From: Flavobacterium sp. | GTDB taxonomy: Bacteria > Bacteroidota > Bacteroidia > Flavobacteriales > Flavobacteriaceae | Direction of reading: 5' to 3' | NCBI GenBank assembly: GCA_003449615.1 | Contig: DMHA01000259.1 | Location: 1 to 6,488, forward strand | Length of the DNA stretch: 6,488 nucleotides | In this document: in pieces, positions 1 through 5,517 of the stretch | How positions within the stretch are numbered: the stretch's first letter is position 1 | Layout of the letters: the number at the start of each line of letters is the position of its first letter | The notes under the pieces: generated by a model | Database searches by the model: none | The model's input: only the letters and a program-made list of their open reading frames with translations | Told to the model about the DNA's origin: nothing | Program-made: the position numbers and the translations under genes

Positions 1-26
1 TAAATTTATTCTTTTTCGTACATGCT

Positions 27-3000
27 TTATAAATTCATTTTATGTCTCGGCAAATTAATTTCATGGGCTTGCGGATAAGGAAGTCTCTGGGTGCTGCTCA
101 CATCTTCCTTGATTTGTTGCTGAGTTTTATATTGATCCTTTGCATCCATATAACGAGGATCAGGGACAAAGGGCATCTTTGCCATTTTTGAGATGGTTAG
201 CGTTGGGAAATGATAATCTACCTCAACAGTACCCAATAATAGATAACATCCTCCGCCTAAAAAAGGATATTGTTGTAGATTATCAGGGAAATGTACTGTA
301 TCGAAATAAGTGCCTTCGTAATCAATCCAAGTTCCGAAATACATCGTTCCTCTTTGGGTGGGAACTTGTTTTCTCGAAATGAGATAGGCTAACATTTTGA
401 CTTGCTTTTTGTGATGTAGGAGCAAAGCTGCAGCCATAACATCCCCTCGGTATTTGGTTTGAAGCAATTCAAAAACGGTACAAGAAACTGGAAAACTCAA
501 TAGTTCGATTTCATCAAAAGCATCTTCTCGAATGGAGCGTTCTAAATTGGGCAGTTTGAATTCTTTGACAGGTTCTTGCAACAACATTAGATTTTTATTT
601 TCAGGTTTGAGGTTGTTGAGCAACAAACTGGCGATCACTAAAAGTTGATTCTTGGTTTTGCCTGTAAAGCGAAATGCACCTATAAAAATTAAGGTTTTTA
701 TCCCTTCAATCCCCATTGGGATGCGATTAATGAAATCTTCCAAGGAAGTAAAATGACCATTTTTATCTCGATCTGATTCCATAAATAATGCCATTTTACT
801 ATCTAAACTCAGCAGATGCATAAAGCCCAAATACACATCAGTGCCATAGAGATGGGTTTCATAATTGCTGTTATTAACACAAGGATTATGAATTGTGGCA
901 CCTGCCATTCTTGCTTCGTGGACATAGACTTCAGTTCGGTAAAATCCCCCTTGGTTGTTGATTACTGCCACCATAAATTCAATGGGATAATAGACTTTTA
1001 AATACAAACTCTGATAGCTTTCTACGGCATAAGAAGCGGAATGTGCTTTGCAAAAAGAATACCCTGCAAATGATTCAATCTGACGGTAAATTTCCTCACT
1101 CAATGCCAAAGGATGCCCTTGCTTGACACAGGAAGCAAAGAAATGTTCTTTCACTTTTCGCAAGGCTTCGAAAGAGCGTCCTTTACCTGACATAGCCCTT
1201 CGAAGAATATCACCATCGGCAGCCGGTAAGCCACCATAGTGTAAGGCAATTTTAATAACATCTTCTTGATACACCATAATCCCATAAGTTTCACCCAATT
1301 GTTCTTTGAAAACAGTATGGAAATACTCAAACCGAGAGGGATTGTTGTGGCGAAAAATGTATTCTTTCATCATACCTGATTTGGCTACACCGGGACGAAT
1401 TATGGAGGAAGCCGCAACTAGGGTTTTATAATTGTCGCATTTCAATCTTCGCAATAATCCCCGCATTGCAGGACTTTCGATATAAAAACAACCTATGGTT
1501 TTGCCTTGTGCCAAATAACTATTGGCCAATGCCTCGTTTTTAGAAATAGCCGTATCTCTTATGTTAACTCGAATGCCTCTGTTTTTCTCTATCAATTTTA
1601 CGCTGTCATCAATATGACCAATACCTCTTTGGCTTAGAATGTCAAATTTTTCAAAACCGATATCTTCGGCAACGTGCATATCGAAAAGGACAATAGGAAA
1701 GCCTTTTGGCGGCATTTCTAAAGGGGTGTAATTGGTAATGGGTTCTTCGGATATTAGGATGCCACAGGAATGCATACTGCGCTGGTTGGGGTATTTTTCC
1801 AGCATCATTCCGTACTCTTGCACGAATTTCACGATACTGTTGGTATCGTGCAGCTTCATCGGATTTTTGGCGAGCTGATCTAATTCATCTTTTGGCAAGC
1901 CAAATACTTTGCCTACTTCCCTGAAAATAGAACGGTATTTGAATTCGACATTGGTGCCACAAAACGCTACGTGCTCTTTGCCATAACGATTGAAGATGTA
2001 TTCCAGAATTGCATCTCGTTCTTTCCAACTCCAATCAATATCAAAATCAGGAGGACTTTTTCGATTTTCATTCAAAAAACGTTCAAAGTACAAATCCAAT
2101 TCTATCGGGCAAATGTCGGTAATACCAAGGCAATAGGCGATGATGCTATTGGCACCACTACCACGACCAATGTGCATAAAACCCCGACTATTGCTGTATC
2201 GTATGATGTCCCAGGTAATCAAAAAATAGCCGCTAAATTCTAATTGATCAATCACTTTAAGTTCTTTCTCCACACGAGCTTTAGCTTGACTATTTTTTTT
2301 TCCATACCGCCAAAGCATTCCTTGATGAGCCAAAGAGGTTAGTAAAGCAATGTCGGACTGGCGATTATTGGTATAAAACTTTTTATTTTTTGGGGTATTA
2401 TAATCAAAAGTAAAATCACATTGTTCAATTAGTTGTTCAGTGTTACATATTATTTCGGGATATTCGGCATAGTAAGCCAAGAGTGTTTCCAAGGGTTTTA
2501 ATACTTCAGAAGTTTTGCAATAATCGGCTTCTGTTAGTTTTGATAAAATAATATTAGCATCAATGGCTCTTAATATTTTATGTAGATTAAATTCTTTTTT
2601 GGTTCTAAAAGTTACGGGTTGCAACACTACCATTTTAGTTATTTTACTTTTGAGTGTTTCAGAAAAAAGTTTCGAAACTTCTTCTGGTCGAATGCCGATA
2701 AACTCATTTTCTCGAAGCGTTTCAGGAGCATTTTCCAAGGTGTAAATAATAAAAACCGAATCTAGTTCTGGTGCTACTATTGGTAAAGGTTCACCACTGA
2801 AATTATAAGCGGTCAGGAATCGGTTCATTGCAGCCAATCCCTTGGCGTTTTTAGCCAAACCGATGTAACGCATTGTGTTTTCGGAATGAAATTCGATACC
2901 GACCAAAGGTTTAATGTCAACCGCTTCACAGCCTTTTATAAAATCATAAATTCCTGTTACAGTATTGATATCTGTTAATGCCATCACTTTTACACCACAA

Positions 3001-3080
3001 GAAACGGCTTGACTAATAAGGTCATCAAGCGGTATAGTGCCGTAACGCAAGGAATGAAAAGAATGACAGTTGAGATACAT
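27..3080 (-). CDS. dnaE: DNA polymerase III alpha-type subunit (short, DnaE2-like, translesion cassette)
   Basis: C-family replicative-type DNA polymerase of 1017 aa. Visible order: an N-terminal PHP domain starting YLNCHSFHSLRYGT; the palm, with GRGSGANSIIAYCLGITD (305-322) and PPDFDIDW (343-350) carrying catalytic Asp347 and Asp349; the third catalytic Asp480 in GFEKFDIL; the fingers with SFCKAHSASYAVESYQS (675-691); a helix-hairpin-helix segment around 775-815; and an OB fold at about 893-970. The PHP metal site is degenerate: the usual HxH reads N4-C-H6 and TDH reads TDI (38), so metal-dependent proofreading is unlikely. I see no clear QxxLF clamp motif. It is shorter than E. coli DnaE (about 1160 aa). 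Together with its place directly behind a Y-family polymerase, this points to an accessory, error-prone enzyme rather than the main replicase (inference). The start is the only sensible ATG, 13 nt after the dinB stop, without a Shine-Dalgarno sequence, so the two are probably cotranscribed. No terminator is visible in positions 1-26. Confidence 0.93.
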   Translation of the reverse strand: MYLNCHSFHSLRYGTIPLDDLISQAVSCGVKVMALTDINTVTGIYDFIKGCEAVDIKPLVGIEFHSENTMRYIGLAKNAKGLAAMNRFLTAYNFSGEPLPIVAPELDSVFIIYTLENAPETLRENEFIGIRPEEVSKLFSETLKSKITKMVVLQPVTFRTKKEFNLHKILRAIDANIILSKLTEADYCKTSEVLKPLETLLAYYAEYPEIICNTEQLIEQCDFTFDYNTPKNKKFYTNNRQSDIALLTSLAHQGMLWRYGKKNSQAKARVEKELKVIDQLEFSGYFLITWDIIRYSNSRGFMHIGRGSGANSIIAYCLGITDICPIELDLYFERFLNENRKSPPDFDIDWSWKERDAILEYIFNRYGKEHVAFCGTNVEFKYRSIFREVGKVFGLPKDELDQLAKNPMKLHDTNSIVKFVQEYGMMLEKYPNQRSMHSCGILISEEPITNYTPLEMPPKGFPIVLFDMHVAEDIGFEKFDILSQRGIGHIDDSVKLIEKNRGIRVNIRDTAISKNEALANSYLAQGKTIGCFYIESPAMRGLLRRLKCDNYKTLVAASSIIRPGVAKSGMMKEYIFRHNNPSRFEYFHTVFKEQLGETYGIMVYQEDVIKIALHYGGLPAADGDILRRAMSGKGRSFEALRKVKEHFFASCVKQGHPLALSEEIYRQIESFAGYSFCKAHSASYAVESYQSLYLKVYYPIEFMVAVINNQGGFYRTEVYVHEARMAGATIHNPCVNNSNYETHLYGTDVYLGFMHLLSLDSKMALFMESDRDKNGHFTSLEDFINRIPMGIEGIKTLIFIGAFRFTGKTKNQLLVIASLLLNNLKPENKNLMLLQEPVKEFKLPNLERSIREDAFDEIELLSFPVSCTVFELLQTKYRGDVMAAALLLHHKKQVKMLAYLISRKQVPTQRGTMYFGTWIDYEGTYFDTVHFPDNLQQYPFLGGGCYLLLGTVEVDYHFPTLTISKMAKMPFVPDPRYMDAKDQYKTQQQIKEDVSSTQRLPYPQAHEINLPRHKMNL

Positions 3081-3082
3081 TT

Positions 3083-3105
3083 TGAGTTATGAGTTATGAG
3101 TTATG
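3083..3105. repeat. 7-bp tandem repeat (three copies) at the dinB-dnaE junction
   Basis: GAGTTAT occurs three times in a row at 3084-3104, with matching flanking bases. On the minus strand this reads CATAACT repeated. It encodes the last residues and stop codon of dinB and fills most of the 13-nt gap before the dnaE start. With two or more copies the dinB stop is kept, while the gap changes by 7 nt per copy. Confidence 0.85.
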
Positions 3106-4287
3106 GGATCGTTTTAAAATTTCGTCTTTATTGTTGGGTTTGAAGGAAGCTCCTGCGCAACGCATTACGGCATCAAAACCGTAACGGCTTTTCATTTTAT
3201 CCATAGCTGCATATAGGGATAGCATTTCTTCGGTATCTTCAAAAAGATTGATTTGGTAGGTACCACGAACCAGTCCACTAAAACGAATACCTATCAAACG
3301 CAATCGCATCCGTCGTTGAAAGAGTTTTTCGAATAGTTCCATCACGTTTTTGGTTAGGATGTGATCGGCTGAAGTATAGGCTATTTTGCATTGTTTAGTT
3401 TCAGTATCAAAATTGGCATAACGAATCTTGACTACCACAGTCGAAGTCAACCATTGTTCGGAACGCAGTTGAAAGGCGAGTTTTTCGACCATACCGATTA
3501 GGATGGTTTTTAATTTAACCAAATCTATGGTGTCTTGTGAGAAGGTATGTTCGGTTGAAATTGATTTTCTCTCGGTATAGGGTTCTACAGGATTGTTGTC
3601 TATTCCGTTGGCTTTTTTCCATATTTCGAACCCATTTTTTCCTATCATTTGTTGAAGTACTTCCGCAGGCATTTCAGAAAGGGTTTGAATGGTACGAATA
3701 CCTATTCGGGATAACAACCTAAAGGTTACATCGCCCACCATAGGTATTTTTTGTATTGATAATGGGTTTAAAAAGGGTTTTACCATGTGTTCAGGTATTT
3801 CCAGATTCATTTTTTGTTTTCCTTCACCAGTGCCAATTTTAGAAACGGTTTTGTTGACCGATAAGGCAAAAGTTAGGGGCAATCCTGTTTCTTTAGTGAT
3901 TCTTTGTGCTAGTTCGTTGGTCCATTTGTAACAGCCATAGAATTTGTCCATACCCGTTATGTCGAGGTAAAATTCATCAATGCTGGCTTTCTCTACCACT
4001 GGTGCTTTTTCTTGAATAATTTCAGTGATGGTATGGGAGAATTTGGAATATAATTCCATATCTCCTTTCAATACTTTGGCTTGGGGACATAATTTGAGTG
4101 CCATATTTATTGGCATAGCCGAACGCACCCCAAAATGACGTGCTTCATAGGAACAAGAGGCTACCACGCCACGGTCGCCACCGCCAATAATCAATGGAAT
4201 ACCTTCCAATTGCGAGTTGGTCAATCTTTCGCAAGAGACGAAAAACGTATTCATATCAAGATGTACAATAGCCCTTGTCATTTTCAT
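3094..4287 (-). CDS. dinB: Y-family translesion DNA polymerase (DinB/Pol IV-like, UmuC-like tail)
   Basis: Error-prone polymerase that copies past damaged bases; 397 aa. The palm carries HLDMNTFF with catalytic Asp11 and probable steric-gate Phe16, the nucleotide-binding SYEARHFGVRSAMP (46-59), and KASIDEFYLD (100-109) with Asp104 and Glu105. All catalytic acids are present, unlike inactive ImuB proteins. The thumb helix-hairpin-helix lies near 174-231 and the little finger near 240-345. It is followed by a textbook sliding-clamp motif QINLF (345-349). About 48 more residues follow, including LYAAMDKMKSRYGFDAV, which resembles the tail of UmuC and ImuB proteins. The first ATG lies 5' of a second in-frame ATG at 4281 (Met3); MTRAIVHLDMN from that codon would be a more typical N-terminus, so the true start may be either. 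The gene is first in the minus-strand unit and is transcribed from the divergent region shared with the S24 regulator. Its stop lies inside a 7-bp tandem repeat. Confidence 0.95.
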   Translation of the reverse strand: MKMTRAIVHLDMNTFFVSCERLTNSQLEGIPLIIGGGDRGVVASCSYEARHFGVRSAMPINMALKLCPQAKVLKGDMELYSKFSHTITEIIQEKAPVVEKASIDEFYLDITGMDKFYGCYKWTNELAQRITKETGLPLTFALSVNKTVSKIGTGEGKQKMNLEIPEHMVKPFLNPLSIQKIPMVGDVTFRLLSRIGIRTIQTLSEMPAEVLQQMIGKNGFEIWKKANGIDNNPVEPYTERKSISTEHTFSQDTIDLVKLKTILIGMVEKLAFQLRSEQWLTSTVVVKIRYANFDTETKQCKIAYTSADHILTKNVMELFEKLFQRRMRLRLIGIRFSGLVRGTYQINLFEDTEEMLSLYAAMDKMKSRYGFDAVMRCAGASFKPNNKDEILKRSHNS

Positions 4288-4301
4288 TCATTTGTTAGTT
4301 A

Positions 4302-4309
4302 CAAAATTA
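4302..4309 (-). promoter_or_regulatory. -7 promoter box for dinB-dnaE
   Basis: Read on the minus strand this is TAATTTTG, a match to TAnnTTTG, 14 nt ahead of the first dinB ATG. The leader would be only a few nucleotides, which fits somewhat better with use of Met3. The nearest upstream TTG is 13 nt away, closer than usual for a -33 element. The box overlaps the 4307-4322 palindrome by three bases. Confidence 0.42.
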
Positions 4310-4322
4310 GTACAGATACTAA
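4307..4322. promoter_or_regulatory. Candidate operator palindrome A (dinB side)
   Basis: TTAGTA-CAGA-TACTAA is a perfect 16-bp palindrome with 6-bp arms and a 4-bp centre, a size and layout typical of LexA-type SOS boxes. It overlaps the edge of the dinB -7 box and fills the spacer upstream of it. Binding by the neighbouring XRE-S24 protein is inferred from position only. Confidence 0.5.
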
Positions 4323-4332
4323 CAATATTTTG

Positions 4333-4340
4333 TATATTTG
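4333..4340 (+). promoter_or_regulatory. -7 promoter box for the S24 regulator gene
   Basis: TATATTTG matches the Bacteroidota -7 consensus TAnnTTTG. It lies 26 nt before the start codon, so transcription would begin near 4345-4348, inside the 4343-4357 palindrome. No convincing -33 TTG/TTTG element is seen at the usual distance, so the promoter may be weak or regulated. Confidence 0.5.
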
Positions 4341-4342
4341 TA

Positions 4343-4357
4343 GTTACAAATTGTAAC
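4343..4357. promoter_or_regulatory. Candidate operator palindrome B (regulator side)
   Basis: GTTACA-AAT-TGTAAC is a perfect 15-bp palindrome with 6-bp arms and a 3-bp centre. It lies immediately after the regulator's -7 box and covers its expected transcription start, so it suits autorepression. Its left arm recurs at 4298-4303 within the direct repeat on the dinB side. Confidence 0.52.
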
Positions 4358-4366
4358 AAAATTATT

Positions 4367-5137
4367 ATGTCACTATTTTCAGATAATATCAGGGCATTAA
4401 GAGTACGGGATAAAATCTCGCAGGAGAAATTAGCGGAGCATTTGCAAATAACCAGAGGAAGGTATGTGAAATATGAAGATGGAACTTCGGAAGCTCCGTA
4501 TGAAATACTGAAGAAAATAGCCCTATATTTTCACTTGAGCATCGATTTATTGCTTTCAGTTGATACTCGGAAAATCGATGGTACTGACTTAATAAGTTTG
4601 GAAAACAATCGTCTTCTTCTCCCAATTCAGGTAGATCCTAATGGGGATAATATCATAGAAATAGTAACCGAAAAAGCGAAAGCTGGTTATCTTACAGGCT
4701 ATTCGGATCCAGAATATATAGAAAGTTTACAACAAATCAATTTGCCTTTTTTAGGATCAGGAAAGCATAGGGGATTTCCAGTTGTGGGCGATTCGATGCC
4801 ACCACATGAAGAAGGTTCTATTATTGTGGGTCGTTATGTGGAAAAACTGGGGGAAGTACAAGATGGAAAAACCTATATTCTGATTACTAAAAATCACGGT
4901 ATGGTTTACAAACGCCTGAATAAGAACAAAAAGAATGCTTTGGTTTTAGAATCGGATAATCGATTTTATCCAAACTATGAAGTAAAATTTTCGGATATTC
5001 TCGAGATATGGGAATTCAGGTGTAATATAGGCCGTACCGATAACAAACAACCCATCACAGAAATAGAAAGTTTGAAAGATATTTTATTAGAATTGAAAAG
5101 AGAGGTTACTGAGATTAAGGAGCAAAGGTTGTCCTAG
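4367..5137 (+). CDS. LexA/UmuD-like repressor: XRE helix-turn-helix plus S24 self-cleaving peptidase
   Basis: Predicted DNA-damage-responsive transcriptional repressor, 256 aa. Residues 5-62 form an XRE/Cro-type helix-turn-helix (SQEKLAEHLQITRGRYVKYE at 18-37). The C-terminal half is an S24 peptidase fold. The complete autocleavage set is visible: scissile-type Ala106-Gly107 in EKAKAGYLTGY, nucleophile Ser143 in VVGDSMPP, and general base Lys182 in GMVYKRL. The spacings (37 and 39 residues) are close to those known for LexA and UmuD. A charged helical tail (about 230-254, ITEIESLKDILLELKREVTE) looks like a short coiled coil. The start at 4367 is chosen because helix 1 of the DNA-binding domain begins right after it. 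The frame stays open 50 codons upstream, but those codons overlap dinB and the operators. Divergent from dinB-dnaE, it probably represses both directions and its own gene (inference). It could also act UmuD-like on the polymerase after cleavage. No Shine-Dalgarno sequence is seen. Confidence 0.92.
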   Translation: MSLFSDNIRALRVRDKISQEKLAEHLQITRGRYVKYEDGTSEAPYEILKKIALYFHLSIDLLLSVDTRKIDGTDLISLENNRLLLPIQVDPNGDNIIEIVTEKAKAGYLTGYSDPEYIESLQQINLPFLGSGKHRGFPVVGDSMPPHEEGSIIVGRYVEKLGEVQDGKTYILITKNHGMVYKRLNKNKKNALVLESDNRFYPNYEVKFSDILEIWEFRCNIGRTDNKQPITEIESLKDILLELKREVTEIKEQRLS

Positions 5138-5162
5138 TTTTGTCCTAAAATTGTAGTTATAT

Positions 5163-5190
5163 AAAAAATCCGAAGTCGTGAGACTTTGGA
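5163..5190 (-). terminator. Rho-independent terminator of the hsdS unit
   Basis: The bases 5169-5177 (TCCGAAGTC) and 5182-5190 (GACTTTGGA) form a 9-bp stem with one wobble-type position around a GTGA loop. On the minus strand the stem is followed directly by six T residues (5168-5163). This fits a terminator for the leftward unit (hsdS and the small gene). The plus strand has no T-run after the stem, so it is not a good terminator for the S24 regulator. Confidence 0.75.
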
Positions 5191-5269
5191 TGGCTGGCTA
5201 ACACAAAATACATTAGTAAATCTTGGAAGAAGTCTAAGGATAGGGAGGCTAATTTGATTTTGTTTAGTG

Positions 5270-5515
5270 CTATTGAGATTTAAACCACCCGAAAGGATTC
5301 GGGCGGTAGCGGGGGAATTTAATTCCAGAATTAATCTCACAATCTCTAATTACAACTTTATCATTAAAAATTACATCTTTAATTATTCTGTGCTGCCAAG
5401 TTATAATACTGGCGTCAATGGTTACTTCTAAGTCAACTGATACTTCAATATGACCAAAGTTATCTTCTTCAAGACGTTTAAAAAAATCCTCTGCGGTAAT
5501 AGTTATTTTTTGCAT
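5270..5515 (-). CDS. Small unrecognised protein, probably 3'-truncated
   Basis: An 81-aa protein I do not recognise. It starts 2 nt after the hsdS stop and has an AGGAG Shine-Dalgarno sequence at a 6-nt spacing, so it is very likely translated and coupled to hsdS. Residues 1-67 are acidic to neutral with alternating hydrophobic residues. The stretch VIFNDKVVIRDCEINSGIKF (48-67) resembles the opening of a beta-helix or pentapeptide-like protein, a family-level resemblance only. The last 14 residues, PRYRPNPFGWFKSQ, change composition abruptly and are encoded across the GC-rich hairpin at 5285-5306. I infer that a longer gene was cut by a repeat insertion or recombination and now ends in repeat-derived codons. 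There is no signal peptide or membrane segment. A strong terminator lies about 80 nt downstream. Confidence 0.6.
   Translation of the reverse strand: MQKITITAEDFFKRLEEDNFGHIEVSVDLEVTIDASIITWQHRIIKDVIFNDKVVIRDCEINSGIKFPRYRPNPFGWFKSQ
5285..5306. repeat. GC-rich REP-like hairpin
   Basis: CCACCCGAA and TTCGGGCGG (9-bp arms, one imperfect pair that is G-U on the minus-strand RNA) surround an AGGA centre. It is much richer in GC than its surroundings. It lies inside the 3' end of the small gene and is followed on the minus strand only by a weak T-tract, so it looks more like a dispersed palindromic element than a terminator. Its copy number elsewhere in the genome is unknown. Confidence 0.6.
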
Positions 5516-5517
5516 TC

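Larger units (their letters stand above)
4288..4366. promoter_or_regulatory. Divergent promoter and operator region between dinB and the S24 regulator
   Basis: This is the only intergenic space between the two divergent starts. It is very AT-rich and dense in symmetry. The 10-bp TAGTTACAAA occurs directly repeated at 4296-4305 and 4341-4350, each preceded by TTTG (with one extra T in the first copy). An 8-bp inverted repeat TTGTTAGT/ACTAACAA spans 4292-4299 and 4318-4325. Two shorter palindromes are listed separately. One repeat copy lies over the putative dinB -7 box and the other just downstream of the regulator's -7 box, as expected for repression of both promoters. Confidence 0.7.

Noticed and set aside
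140..2745. Several 60-90 codon plus-strand reading frames inside dnaE
   Set aside because: They are antisense shadows of a clearly conserved polymerase gene, with low-complexity products and no initiation signals.
4217..4366. A 50-codon N-terminal extension of the S24 regulator, rich in hydrophobic residues that could mimic a membrane anchor
   Set aside because: It overlaps the start of dinB and the promoter/operator region. XRE-S24 proteins begin just before helix 1 of the DNA-binding domain, as from 4367. The hydrophobic look comes from AT-rich noncoding sequence.
5129..5147. TTGTCCTA repeated twice around the stop codon of the S24 regulator
   Set aside because: Two short copies 11 bp apart, without symmetry or a nearby signal; too little to call a functional repeat.
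5151..5159. TTGTAGTTA after the regulator gene, matching part of the operator region (4338-4346)
   Set aside because: It is only nine AT-rich bases, without the palindromic partner arm and away from any promoter; chance is sufficient.
5134..5340. A 68-codon minus-strand reading frame across the junction
   Set aside because: It overlaps the small gene in another frame, runs through both hairpins and the terminator, and has no ribosome site or recognisable domain.
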